DNA of 64,000 nucleotides, taken from the IMG/VR virus record IMGVR_UViG_3300000115_000007, positions 27,664 through 91,663 of that record. One strand, given 5' to 3'. This DNA comes from a virus. The position numbers and the translations under genes were made by a program. The notes beneath the pieces are model-generated. The model saw nothing but the letters and a program-made list of their open reading frames with translations, did not search any database and had not been told where the DNA came from. Every line of letters begins with the position of its first letter. Position 1 is the stretch's first letter. Of this stretch, positions 14,389 to 24,395 are shown in pieces.

Positions 14389-15480
14389 ATGTCGTTAGAT
14401 AGGGATGCCACCACCACAGCTAATTTCGCACAAGCAGCAAAACAACAGCTGCAATTTCCTAGGGAAAATGTATCTGATTTTAAAGCGTATATAAGATTTC
14501 AACCAATTATTACTACTCCACCGGCTTTAGGTGAAAATAGTAGAATAGGAGCATTAGTGCTGCGTACCGTAGATAATGCTTTAAATGGTAATTTTGGTGC
14601 TGCAGGTCAGGACGGCGCTTTTTTAGGCGGTGCCTTTGATGCGTTTAATAACGCTAATGGAAATCATCTTGAAAGATCTAAAAGAAATCCATCTAAACAA
14701 AGATGTGTGTTATATATGCCATCTTCTTTTAATATGCAAGATGGGGTTTCTTATTCAACTCCGGCGTTAGGTATATTAGGGCAGTCAATGAAAGAAGGAA
14801 TTGAAGGCGGTAGTGGCATTATAGATGGTGGTTTGTCAGCTGCTACAGATGGTTTAAAAAATCTAATTGCTGGAGTAACTGGTGGTATGGGTCAAGATGC
14901 CGCAAGACTCGCTGCAGCTAGACTTACACAGTCATTAACTAAAAATAGTTTCGCGGACGGGGCAGTACGAAGTGCGTTAAAAACGACAGCACATCCAAAT
15001 ATTGCATTATTGTTTGACAAACCAGAATTACGAACATTTAGATTTCAATTTAAAATGCAGCCGACTACTGAAGACGAAGCAATAGAAATAGAGAAGATCG
15101 TCAGATTTTTTAGAAGTGAATTATATCCTGAATCATTTGGTATATCTGGGTCGCAGGCATATTCTTCAGGTTCGGGTGCAACAGAGGAGGTCTCAGAATA
15201 TGAAGTTAAAGCTGGGTATAAATTTCCAAATGAAATACAAATTTCATTGCATTATGATCTAGATAGAAATACACGATCCGACGTTTCTAATGCAGAGGCT
15301 TATTCAAAATCAAAATGGTTTAGATTTAAGCCGTGTTATTTAAGATCAGTTAATGCAACATATAACACAAGTAATACCAATAGTTTTTATAAAGGCGGTT
15401 ATTTTCAAGAAACAACACTAGACTTAAGTTTCCAAGAAAATGAGTTAATGGATAAAAATGCTGTTGCGAAAGGATTCTAA
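14389..15480 (+). CDS. 48: gp48-like baseplate tail-tube cap protein
   Basis: A 363-aa protein, almost exactly the length of T4 gp48 (364 aa). It has an N-terminal polar region, a Gly/Ala-rich middle (residues 60-200) and a C-terminal tube-like domain. The latter has NIALLFDKPELRTFRFQFKM, a typical strand pair, and KWFRFKPCYLRSVNATYNT. In T4, gp48 sits between the hub and gp54 and starts tube assembly. It is transcribed from the late promoter at 14343 and its stop overlaps the gp53 start (TAATG). Confidence 0.75.
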   Translation: MSLDRDATTTANFAQAAKQQLQFPRENVSDFKAYIRFQPIITTPPALGENSRIGALVLRTVDNALNGNFGAAGQDGAFLGGAFDAFNNANGNHLERSKRNPSKQRCVLYMPSSFNMQDGVSYSTPALGILGQSMKEGIEGGSGIIDGGLSAATDGLKNLIAGVTGGMGQDAARLAAARLTQSLTKNSFADGAVRSALKTTAHPNIALLFDKPELRTFRFQFKMQPTTEDEAIEIEKIVRFFRSELYPESFGISGSQAYSSGSGATEEVSEYEVKAGYKFPNEIQISLHYDLDRNTRSDVSNAEAYSKSKWFRFKPCYLRSVNATYNTSNTNSFYKGGYFQETTLDLSFQENELMDKNAVAKGF

Positions 15481-16313
15481 TGTCATATTTCCAATCATAT
15501 CCAATTGTACCATATCAATTTGGCGGAAGCGATAATGCAATCGCAGCGATTCAAAATATATCAGCATATGCTGACATAATTGATAAATTTAAAAATAGCG
15601 CTCAAAGTTATTTACTGTATGATATTATAGAAGGTGATAGGCCTGATGTTGTATCGTATAATATATACGGCAGTGATAATTACTATTGGACATTTTATTT
15701 AATGAATGATAATTTAAGAAGGCAGGGATGGCCTTTAATTTATAGTGAAATTGTAGATCAAGCAAAAGAATCTTATCCGCATACAACTCTTGTTTTTCGC
15801 ACTGATGATAATGGTGTTGGCCATGTAGGTCATTCAGATCCAGCACAAGATCTTATTAGAATATTTAAGGTAGGTTCTAAATTAGAAGGCGCGCTTAGTG
15901 GTGCAACCGGTACTGTTGTTCGTAAAGATTTAGATTTAGGACAAGTGATTATTAGTGGATCAACTGGTGTATGGCAAAATGGTGAAGCAGTGTATTTTAA
16001 TAGAATAGTTGAAAATCCAAAAGCACTTTTGGATCCAGCTTTTGCTGCGCAATATGAAGGTATTAACATTTATGAAAATGCCAAGTTAAAAACAAGCTCA
16101 TTAGAATACTTAAGTGCGCACCATTATGAAGATGCATCCGGAAATTGGATAGATATAAATCCTAACAACGAGGTTCAATCATCGCTTATTACTGAAAAAA
16201 CTCATCTAGATTTTATTGAAGACGAAAATTCTAAATTAAAAACGATAAAAATATTAAAGCCTAGTATTGTTAGACAAGTAACTCAAACATTTTCGACTGT
16301 CATAGGCGGATAA
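15480..16313 (+). CDS. 53: gp53-like baseplate wedge protein
   Basis: A 277-aa protein with the gp53 signature: YLLYDIIEGDRPDVVSYNIY, then YYWTFYLMNDNLRRQGWPL. In T4, gp53 (196 aa, LysM-like) joins neighbouring wedges when the baseplate closes around the hub. The extra C-terminal part (from about residue 120) contains SGATGTVV and a region with EYLSAHHYED and is longer than in T4. Its position between gp48 and the hub genes matches related phages. Confidence 0.85.
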   Translation: MSYFQSYPIVPYQFGGSDNAIAAIQNISAYADIIDKFKNSAQSYLLYDIIEGDRPDVVSYNIYGSDNYYWTFYLMNDNLRRQGWPLIYSEIVDQAKESYPHTTLVFRTDDNGVGHVGHSDPAQDLIRIFKVGSKLEGALSGATGTVVRKDLDLGQVIISGSTGVWQNGEAVYFNRIVENPKALLDPAFAAQYEGINIYENAKLKTSSLEYLSAHHYEDASGNWIDINPNNEVQSSLITEKTHLDFIEDENSKLKTIKILKPSIVRQVTQTFSTVIGG

Positions 16314-16319
16314 TAAGCT

Positions 16320-17798
16320 ATGTATGAACAGAATAAAATCATTAACCCAGTTTCATATGATATTCAATCGGTGATACTTACTGCAGATCGTTGGTCTGAA
16401 TGGGATGATGAAGCTGGTTATGATATTAGTCGTTTTGTTTCTGACATAATATTTTATGAAAATTTAAATTTACCATATTTAACTGCTGCAATGTCGTTTT
16501 TAGATAATCAAAGCCTTTCAGATAAATTAAATTTTACTGGCACAGAACGTGTTGAAATAAAAATTATGACAGATGAAGAGCAAATTGACAAGCGGCTTTC
16601 TATTACTAAGCGGTTCATTATAACAGAAGTAATGTCATCTGAAAAAGTTGGTGACAATAATGAAATGGTGTCTTTACATATGATAGAAGAAAGGGCCTAT
16701 CAATCTAAAGTGACTTCAATTAATAGATCATTTAAAAAAATTAATGCCCACAGAGGATCAGCAGATGCTTTTGCTGGAAATCCTATTGATATAATTCAAT
16801 CATTGCTCAGGACTTTAGATCGATCAACTGCAAACGGTGGATATTTTTTAAATAATGAGTTAATGTATAATAACAATGATGATCAACTTCCTGTACTTGA
16901 CGGTGAACTAAATGTTGTAATTCCTAACCTTCCGGCTATTGAAGCAATTAGTTGGATTTCTAAAAGATGCGTTACACCAAGCGGCATGCCATTTTACACA
17001 TTTGCATCTATGGGTGACGATAGAATACGATTTGTTAGTTTAGAGGCTATGCTTAAAATGAGTCCCATTAACGAACCACATATGCCTTATACATATTCTT
17101 ATCAGTTATTATCTGAAGCTCAAACTGTTCCTAATGGTGTTAAATCATATATAATATCTGATTTTATGAATACTGGAAGTGATAATCAATTGATCTATAC
17201 GGCTTCCGGCCTAGGGACTTCTGTACATAGTTTTATTGACACGTACTCTGGAGAAATTAGTACTGTAAACTTTGATCCTGCACGAATGTTTGATCATTTA
17301 CATGATCAAAATATCTTAAAGAAAAGAGATGTACCAGTCTATGATGGAAAATTAAAATTTGGTAGTAGAAATATTGCTGAAATAAATGGAGAAACAAAAA
17401 CTAGTATATCAACATCAAAAACATTTAGTAATACAAAAAGAGGTGTCGATGATAAAAAGAGAAGTTATAATGAAGTAGGTGATACAAATCATCACTCATT
17501 AAAAATTGAAGCTCAGGCAGCAAGAGCATTTTTAACAAAAAATGGTTTAATGATAAAAGTACCAGGTAGAAACTTTTTATCAAAAGATAATAATCTTACG
17601 ATAGGTAATAAAATTTCTGTTGAATTTAAAAAGAATATAATACAACCGACACAAAATGGCATCAATCATCAAGGTGATTTATTAGATCTTCGAAGATCAG
17701 GCGAATATATAATTTACAGCGCTGAGCATACTTTTAGTGTAGATAATGGTTATTCAGTAGGACTAAACTTAGTAAGACTAGCTTTACAAAAAAGATAA
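16320..17798 (+). CDS. baseplate hub protein (gp27-like)
   Basis: A 492-aa protein starting with a region that reads like hub domains of gp27/gpD type (SRFVSDIIFYENLNLPYLTA, then RVEIKIMTD and RFIITEVMSSEK). The C-terminal part has a second barrel-like domain (LTIGNKISVEF, then SGEYIIYSAEHTFSVDNGY and SVGLNLVRLALQ). Such proteins form the trimeric ring that carries the spike, between the tube and gp5. The next gene is the gp5-like lysozyme, which fits. T4 gp27 is 391 aa. Assignment rests on position and strand pattern. Confidence 0.7.
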   Translation: MYEQNKIINPVSYDIQSVILTADRWSEWDDEAGYDISRFVSDIIFYENLNLPYLTAAMSFLDNQSLSDKLNFTGTERVEIKIMTDEEQIDKRLSITKRFIITEVMSSEKVGDNNEMVSLHMIEERAYQSKVTSINRSFKKINAHRGSADAFAGNPIDIIQSLLRTLDRSTANGGYFLNNELMYNNNDDQLPVLDGELNVVIPNLPAIEAISWISKRCVTPSGMPFYTFASMGDDRIRFVSLEAMLKMSPINEPHMPYTYSYQLLSEAQTVPNGVKSYIISDFMNTGSDNQLIYTASGLGTSVHSFIDTYSGEISTVNFDPARMFDHLHDQNILKKRDVPVYDGKLKFGSRNIAEINGETKTSISTSKTFSNTKRGVDDKKRSYNEVGDTNHHSLKIEAQAARAFLTKNGLMIKVPGRNFLSKDNNLTIGNKISVEFKKNIIQPTQNGINHQGDLLDLRRSGEYIIYSAEHTFSVDNGYSVGLNLVRLALQKR

Positions 17799-17808
17799 GG
17801 GTTTAAAT

Positions 17809-18933
17809 ATGGCATACTATTGGGGAGATGATCCACGATTTTTCTTAGGAAGAGTTGTCAGTAATAGTGATTTATCTCAAATGGGCAGATACCAAATTCG
17901 AATCTTTGGCATTCATGACAATGAAGTCGACATTCCTAATGAAGATTTACCTTGGGCTCAAGTGGTAATACCAACTACTGAGCAAGGTATCGGTGGAGTA
18001 GGAGCTAATCCACAAATATCACAAAACGCAATGGTTTATGGAATGTTTTTAGATGGAAAGCTTTCTCAGATACCATTAATTATAGGAACTATTACAACTA
18101 TCCAAGCGCCATCAAGTATACAAACGACAGATCCAGCTTTAACGGCAAATGGATCTGTTAATAGATACGGTGGTGTTGCAGGATCTTTTGTACGAGAATC
18201 GACTTCGACTCAGCAAAGTGAAGCTGATTTTTTAGGACCGCAAGAAGTAATGCCAGATGGCGAGACTATTATTTCCGATGCAAAAAATATGGCTGGATCA
18301 AACACTGAAGAAAAAATATATAACGCATTATTAGAAGGCGGCTTAAGTGCATCCGCGGTATGTGGTTTAATGGGAAACTTTGCATATGAATCTGGACCTG
18401 GAGCTAGTTCAAAAACAACATGGCCGCCCAATCCAACCGGTAAAAACTTTATACGAGGCGGCCCTTGGAATTTAGCGATTAATCCATCGGATAGAGGAAT
18501 GCCAGCATTTGGTCTTGCTCAGTGGAGAAATGATAGGTGGCAATCAGAAAATCATCCTGGAAAGGGAATAGTGCCATGGGCTGAATCTAACGGATTAAGT
18601 TGGCGTGCACTATCTACTCAATGCAGATGGGTGATATATGAATTAAGTGTTGGAGAAAGTGGCGCAGGGGCTAAATTAAGAGAGGCCACAAATCCAGCTG
18701 ACGCGGCGTATATTGTATGCAGATATTACGAGAGGCCACAGAACGGAAAATATAATTGGAGAGGTAAAGCACCAAGTCCTCTTATGAGATCAACAAACAC
18801 TTCGTATTGTACAGCTTTAGGTGGTACAAAGCCTTACAAAAAATCAAGAAGTTTAGAAGAAAGAATAAAAGCAGCAAATGGATATTGGAATAGATACGTT
18901 GTTGGTACTTCATCAAGTACAGGAGCCGGATAA
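17809..18933 (+). CDS. 5: gp5-like hub protein with OB fold and tail lysozyme domain
   Basis: A 374-aa protein. Residues 1-97 form a gp5-type OB fold (RFFLGRVVSNSDLSQMGRYQ, PWAQVVIPTTEQGIGGVG, then VYGMFLDGKLSQIPLIIGTI). After a linker, residues 160-345 form a phage tail lysozyme domain with GLMGNFAYESG (catalytic Glu194) and FGLAQWRNDRW (234-242). It would cut peptidoglycan glycan strands as the tail penetrates. The beta-helical spike of T4 gp5 is not here but in the protein at 21289, so the T4 functions are split over several genes. Confidence 0.83.
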   Translation: MAYYWGDDPRFFLGRVVSNSDLSQMGRYQIRIFGIHDNEVDIPNEDLPWAQVVIPTTEQGIGGVGANPQISQNAMVYGMFLDGKLSQIPLIIGTITTIQAPSSIQTTDPALTANGSVNRYGGVAGSFVRESTSTQQSEADFLGPQEVMPDGETIISDAKNMAGSNTEEKIYNALLEGGLSASAVCGLMGNFAYESGPGASSKTTWPPNPTGKNFIRGGPWNLAINPSDRGMPAFGLAQWRNDRWQSENHPGKGIVPWAESNGLSWRALSTQCRWVIYELSVGESGAGAKLREATNPADAAYIVCRYYERPQNGKYNWRGKAPSPLMRSTNTSYCTALGGTKPYKKSRSLEERIKAANGYWNRYVVGTSSSTGAG

Positions 18934-21288
18934 ATGAATATCACTGATTTAAATAATAAATTAAATTCTATTAATAAAGTTGTAGACTATAAAAAATTAA
19001 AAAATACTTTAGCAGATGCTGCAGATTTATCAAAAACTTTAACATCTCATGATTTTGCTTCAATTCTTCCTGGAGCCTCTATTAACGGAATTAAGTCATT
19101 ATCAGATGCAATACCAGTCAAAGATACTATCGCAAATCTTCCATTACCACAGCTTGTTACATTAACCGCTGAGATGCCTGGACTTAGAGATAAAATGGTT
19201 AAAACATTAACCGATGCTGAGAAAGAGATTTTAGGGCAGATGGGCGGTCCAGTTTTTATTAATCCAGTCACTGGTATAACTGTTACACCAAAAACGTTAA
19301 ATGCAACATTAGTAAATGGAGTGAAAAAAGCGAATATATTGGCAGCAAATGCAGCGTCAATACAATCTAATATTAAAAGTATTACGGCTGAATTACCAGA
19401 TTTTGACGGCATTATGAAAGATTTAATTCCTTTGGATTTGCAAGGCATTGCAAAGGGAGCATTAGCATCAGTTGCAAATTTAGAATCAGTTGCTAAAGAA
19501 CTAAATACAGATTTAACAAAATCTGTCACATCATTAACTGATATCCCAAAGCAATTAAAAACCATAGCCAAAGGCGGTGTAGGAGGTTTAGCTAGTGTTT
19601 TTATTGCTGATGTAGATAAAGCATTAAGTACTGCATCAATTTCTCTTGGAGCCGCAATTGAAATTGATAATATAGCTAATCTAGGACTTTTGCAGGATGC
19701 TAAGTTATCTGTTCAAAATCATTTAAAAGAAAGTGTTAACTCAGTTACTGGTAATTTATTAAATCCTTTACAAAAAGCTAGGGTTGTAAAAAATCTAAAG
19801 TTACAAAAATTTGACACCGCTATTAATGAAATACAAAAAATAGCATCTTTAAAAACAGGAATAGTAGACGCGGCTGAGGCCACGCAAAAAGCATTAGGTA
19901 TAAGTCAAGATAGGCTTGAAACATTAATGCAATCACAAACATGCGATTTAGCTTCTAATATTTCTTTTGATGATGTAGCAGCTTCCGTATCTGCCGCAAC
20001 GTCTTATATTTCAGAAATAGGTAATCATGGAGTATCGTGGAATGGTGCTAATACTACTGTATCATTAAATTATGCTATAGATGTTACTGATGGTGATTAT
20101 CAGTTTGCAAGAGTTATTACCCTTGAAGAATTAGTTGCTGAATTTAATAGTGTCAAAAGAGAGATAACTGAAGTAGTCGTACATTGGACTGAGCATTTTT
20201 TAGACCAACCGCATGCTGGTGCCAGAGAAGTTCATGAAATAGCTAAAGATATGAATTTAGACGGATGTAATTATCACTATATTATAAAAAAGAATGGTAA
20301 TATAGAAAGAGGTCGTCCAGTTGAAATTCCTGGTCAGCATGCAGAAGATCACGACGATTTTACAATTGCTGTAGCGTTTATTGGTGGAATGAATTCGTAT
20401 TCAACACAAGATCCTACTACGTTTGAAACTGGCCCGGAAAGTATAACTCCAATTCAATATGAATCGTTAGATTATTTATTAAAAGCTTTTTATACAATCT
20501 GGCCAGGTGGACAAGCATTTGGACACAATGAGATTAGTCCGGAATGGGCGCACGATCCTGGATTTTCCGTTTCTGATTACGTTGAAAACAAATTTAATAA
20601 GGTTAATACTATAATACCATCTAATGGATCTGTTTCACCTGATGAATTGGTGACAGCAGCTCCTACAACGCAAGGTGCGAATGCATATAATGAATTTGAA
20701 GATGAAGAAGTCGCGCCACCTGCTATTCCTCCAGATACAATAGGAAAAATTCAAGAAGTGTTACCCGACCCGCCACCTCCAGTAAATGCTAATCCTAATG
20801 AGGATGCAACAATATTGCGTGGAGATCCAGCCGATGCACATACAGCTCTAAAGAACCAAGTTCAAAAAACCCTTGATATTAAAAAGCAATTGGAGATGAT
20901 GGCTGGAGATTTAGAGATTGACGACGCTGTTGAACAAGTTACGGCGGGTGTTAATAATGCCATTCAAAGTAATGACGTGCTTTCATTAGCTGATGAGGCT
21001 GTGGTCGGGCCGGCTGAGAGGCTATTAGAAAAAGTTCAAATTGAAGGTAGCGATGTGTTTGGTAGGTTTTCAAGTATAAGTTCCGAACTTAATGCAAGTG
21101 CAAAGACATTCTATCAATCCACACAAGGTGATGTATATATTGAAGAAACAAATAAAGGCCTTTTTGAGAATCTAAAGACTCTTGAACCAGATCTTACTTC
21201 GATTGAGCGAGCATTAAAAGCAACAGAGTTACGTAAATACAGTAATTCAATTGACAGTTGGATTAAAGTAAACGCGGGGGAAAAATAG
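18934..21288 (+). CDS. baseplate protein with T7-lysozyme/AmpD-like amidase domain
   Basis: A 784-aa protein. Residues 1-380 are long, mostly helical and polar-repetitive. Residues 405-550 are an amidase_2/PGRP-type domain: VVVHWT (His417), NYHYIIKKNGNIERGRP (Tyr448), AVAFIGGM and GHNEISPEWAHDPGF (His531, Asp541 as zinc ligands). These would cleave the MurNAc-L-Ala bond of peptidoglycan. The position of the catalytic Lys in AmpD (KxDPG) is Ala here (AHDPG), so activity should be tested. A Pro-rich linker and another helical region follow. It lies between the lysozyme and spike proteins, so it is probably delivered with the hub. Confidence 0.75.
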   Translation: MNITDLNNKLNSINKVVDYKKLKNTLADAADLSKTLTSHDFASILPGASINGIKSLSDAIPVKDTIANLPLPQLVTLTAEMPGLRDKMVKTLTDAEKEILGQMGGPVFINPVTGITVTPKTLNATLVNGVKKANILAANAASIQSNIKSITAELPDFDGIMKDLIPLDLQGIAKGALASVANLESVAKELNTDLTKSVTSLTDIPKQLKTIAKGGVGGLASVFIADVDKALSTASISLGAAIEIDNIANLGLLQDAKLSVQNHLKESVNSVTGNLLNPLQKARVVKNLKLQKFDTAINEIQKIASLKTGIVDAAEATQKALGISQDRLETLMQSQTCDLASNISFDDVAASVSAATSYISEIGNHGVSWNGANTTVSLNYAIDVTDGDYQFARVITLEELVAEFNSVKREITEVVVHWTEHFLDQPHAGAREVHEIAKDMNLDGCNYHYIIKKNGNIERGRPVEIPGQHAEDHDDFTIAVAFIGGMNSYSTQDPTTFETGPESITPIQYESLDYLLKAFYTIWPGGQAFGHNEISPEWAHDPGFSVSDYVENKFNKVNTIIPSNGSVSPDELVTAAPTTQGANAYNEFEDEEVAPPAIPPDTIGKIQEVLPDPPPPVNANPNEDATILRGDPADAHTALKNQVQKTLDIKKQLEMMAGDLEIDDAVEQVTAGVNNAIQSNDVLSLADEAVVGPAERLLEKVQIEGSDVFGRFSSISSELNASAKTFYQSTQGDVYIEETNKGLFENLKTLEPDLTSIERALKATELRKYSNSIDSWIKVNAGEK

Positions 21289-24200
21289 ATGAGTGTTGTA
21301 CCTGGAGAAATTCGTCAGCGATATGATCAAAACCGAGGTAATGCTGAAGCTGGTAAGGTTTCAGGTGGATTTAATTCTCCGGGAGGTGATATACCAAGGC
21401 AAGATTATTGGTATCAACCAGGCACGAGTAAGGCTGCCCGGGGATCGGAGGAAATTAATTTAAATTATGAAGGTCTATCGTTAGATAAACAAAGTTTAGA
21501 CTTAATGCATAAGACCTCTACACAATATCCTCAAGGATATGTTCGTGTAAGCGGAACTGGTGACCCTACTACTAGTCATGCCGTGGTATACGATGATACT
21601 AGAGGTGGTGAAAGAATATGTTATAGGCACTCGTCTGGGTCCGGTGTTGATATGAAACCAGACGGATCTATTGTTATTGTATCAAGAAATAATAAAGTAG
21701 ATCTTACAACCGGTAATCACCACGTAATTGTTGAGGCGAATGGCACTATGATATACCGTGGTGATGTAAACATGAAAATTGAAGGTGACTATAATCTTGA
21801 GGTTGGAGGTAATTATAATATAAAGGTAGGTGGCAACTGGAATCTAAATGTATTAGGCGCATATTCAAAAAGAGTTATAGGGGCATTTATAGAATCTATT
21901 GGTAAAGGTAAATTCGTAACAGTTCTTGGAGATCTAACACAAACATTATTAGGTAAAGTATCTGAATCAATTAAGGGAAATCATAGCTTAATTGTAAAAG
22001 GCGAAGGTGATTATAACTATGGTCAAGATGTAGTTGTAACATCTGAAGTAGAAATAAGCTTGTCTGCACCAAGCATTAATGCAGTTGCTCAAGACGTGAC
22101 AGTTACTGGTAATACTGGAACTATTGGCGGTGAAAATATTGTAATGTATAACTATAATATGTACACTGGCCATTCAATAAACGCACTTGATACTGTTACT
22201 ACAAAAAGTATGTATGCAACTGATACATTAGATACTCAAACCATCAATTCAACTCGAGTAAATTCAACATCTATGCATGCAACAACATTTCATGGTGATT
22301 TAACTGGAATAGCCGATCAAGCAATTGCATCAGATACAGCAGTATTTGCTTCTCGTGGAGGTGGACCGGGCGCACCAGATGGTTGGACAAATGTTAATAC
22401 TACAGCAGATGCCGTAGATGCAACTGCAGCAAATACTACAAAGGGACCAAAGAAATGGCCAACTGATGCTGCAAGTGATTGGGGGCCTACTGGAAGAGAT
22501 GATCAAAAGCCGGTTCCAACCGAAGTTACTACTAAACTATGGTTAGAAAATGGCGTTGCGATGATTCAGCCAGTAACAGTCGATGATGATGACGGAATTA
22601 AAAATGATCAAAATTTAACTAACTCAACTGCCGGAGTAACAGATAGACCATTAACAGTTGATGAAGTGAGAACAAAATTAAGAGTAAAAGCCAACAGAAA
22701 TAATACTGCATTTACACAGAAAATGATTGAGCAAGAGTGTCTAGATCCTTCATATACTCAGACAACTCCAGATCATGTAGGTAGAATAATAAGTGATAAG
22801 CCACAGGCTAGATTAGGTCAAACTATTATAGGTCAAAAAGATGTAGCACTTACGAATATTAGATATAAACCTGCAGATACTCGTCAGAAAACCCAAGTAA
22901 AAATAGTTCTACCTGAGAGTCAATATAATCCAAATAGTTTCTCTAAGGTTACGATGGGTACGCTCATTGGAAAAGGATGGCCAATATCTAAATTTATGGA
23001 TGAAGGACAAAATTTAAATCATTTAGATTTAGTACAACGTAAACAATTAGCAAGAAATTTAACTGCTATGGTTAAAATCTTGCAAATCGCAAAAATACCT
23101 GCATTCATGAAAGGCTATAATACGGTTGTTAAATTCGGTGTAGCAAAAATAAATGATAACGAGCATCCTCCAGTTAATAGCTTTTCTGACTTTGCTTCTA
23201 CAGGTAGAGCAATAGGTTTTGAAGTAGTCAACTCAGCAACTGGAGAAATGTCTCTAGATGCCACATATGATTTAGTATGTTACTTAAAAGATAATTGTGA
23301 ATACAGAAAACTGGTATTGGCATATGATACAATGGGACCGAGTGGTAATGAAAAGGGAAAAAATGCAGCACTTCATGCTTTGATATTAGTATCAATTCCT
23401 GAAATTCCAGAAGATTTTAAAGCATCGTTTAAAATGAAAATTGCAACTTCACATAATTATGAAGTTCAATCTAATTCAGATTTTGTAGAATCACTAGAAG
23501 AGGAAGCCATTACACTACCAGGGTCTAACCCAGATGAACCAGAAATTACAGTAGAGGGTTTAGTAGACGTTAAGACTAAAAAAGGATATACAGCAAAAGT
23601 TGCACAGCCAGTATATGATAAGTTTCAGAATTTTGTTAATGATTTAGAAGCAACTGGGTATACAATTGAAAATATTAGTGGATATAGCCGAACTAAGCAA
23701 TCCTATGGAAAAGATTATAAAGGTACAGATATATGGTCTGCTCAAGCTTCGGGATTAGCTATAATAATAGATCCACACAAAAATACTAGTGGAAGTGGTA
23801 AAAAACCGCCTAAAAATATTTTATCAGGCGGAGTAGCAAAAATAGCTAAAAAATATGGAATAGTTTGGGGAGGCGCCGGATCGGTTGGATTTAAAAACAC
23901 CGCACATTTTAGTGCATTGTATGCTGATGGGGGAAGTATAAAACATCCTCGATCGAATAAGGTTTACAAAACTACAGAGTCAAAACAAAAAGTTAAAGAG
24001 GCCGTTAAAAAGAAAACTTCGCCTCCAGTTTCAACTGGATATGAATTTATTTCTATGAAAGAAGACATAGAATATTTTAAAGCATATGAATACTCCCACC
24101 TTCCTGAATGGGATTATTTAGGTGTTCTAGATCGTGTACAAAATAATCAATTTCCGGCTGGGACAGAATTCAAAGTAATAGATTTACACCAAACCCCTAA

Positions 24201-24351
24201 TTTTAGGATATATCAGGTATGGCAAGGTTTTTATAGCGGAGAAAAACAAAATATATGGGGTTTAGTAGATATAAATGATCCTGAAGATGTTAGGCGTCGT
24301 GAACAAATGGCAAAAGACATGGCTATCGCATTCAGATGGTTAAAAAGTTGA
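21289..24351 (+). CDS. tail spike protein with gp5-type beta-helix and degenerate M15-like domain
   Basis: A 1020-aa protein. Around residues 130-290 it has octad-like VGG repeats (NLEVGGNYNIKVGGNWNL), the beta-prism/helix of gp5 and VgrG spikes. A polar region follows (300-480), then a domain around 510-730. From about 770 to 880 there is a D-Ala-D-Ala-peptidase-like (M15) fold: SAQASGLAIIID and WGGAGSVGFKNTAHFSAL. The M15 zinc motif SxHxxGxAxD has Gln for the first His and Ile for the Asp, so it is probably inactive or a binding domain. A C-terminal domain (890-1020) is unrecognised. Confidence 0.7.
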   Translation: MSVVPGEIRQRYDQNRGNAEAGKVSGGFNSPGGDIPRQDYWYQPGTSKAARGSEEINLNYEGLSLDKQSLDLMHKTSTQYPQGYVRVSGTGDPTTSHAVVYDDTRGGERICYRHSSGSGVDMKPDGSIVIVSRNNKVDLTTGNHHVIVEANGTMIYRGDVNMKIEGDYNLEVGGNYNIKVGGNWNLNVLGAYSKRVIGAFIESIGKGKFVTVLGDLTQTLLGKVSESIKGNHSLIVKGEGDYNYGQDVVVTSEVEISLSAPSINAVAQDVTVTGNTGTIGGENIVMYNYNMYTGHSINALDTVTTKSMYATDTLDTQTINSTRVNSTSMHATTFHGDLTGIADQAIASDTAVFASRGGGPGAPDGWTNVNTTADAVDATAANTTKGPKKWPTDAASDWGPTGRDDQKPVPTEVTTKLWLENGVAMIQPVTVDDDDGIKNDQNLTNSTAGVTDRPLTVDEVRTKLRVKANRNNTAFTQKMIEQECLDPSYTQTTPDHVGRIISDKPQARLGQTIIGQKDVALTNIRYKPADTRQKTQVKIVLPESQYNPNSFSKVTMGTLIGKGWPISKFMDEGQNLNHLDLVQRKQLARNLTAMVKILQIAKIPAFMKGYNTVVKFGVAKINDNEHPPVNSFSDFASTGRAIGFEVVNSATGEMSLDATYDLVCYLKDNCEYRKLVLAYDTMGPSGNEKGKNAALHALILVSIPEIPEDFKASFKMKIATSHNYEVQSNSDFVESLEEEAITLPGSNPDEPEITVEGLVDVKTKKGYTAKVAQPVYDKFQNFVNDLEATGYTIENISGYSRTKQSYGKDYKGTDIWSAQASGLAIIIDPHKNTSGSGKKPPKNILSGGVAKIAKKYGIVWGGAGSVGFKNTAHFSALYADGGSIKHPRSNKVYKTTESKQKVKEAVKKKTSPPVSTGYEFISMKEDIEYFKAYEYSHLPEWDYLGVLDRVQNNQFPAGTEFKVIDLHQTPNFRIYQVWQGFYSGEKQNIWGLVDINDPEDVRRREQMAKDMAIAFRWLKS

Positions 24352-24361
24352 TAATAAAGAT

Positions 24362-24369
24362 TATAAATA
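24362..24369 (+). promoter_or_regulatory. T4-type late promoter TATAAATA
   Basis: A perfect TATAAATA, 26 bases before the gp25 start and just after the stop at 24351. It starts the wedge gene group. Confidence 0.75.
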
Positions 24370-24395
24370 GATAAAACAATCGAGAAGATATTAAT

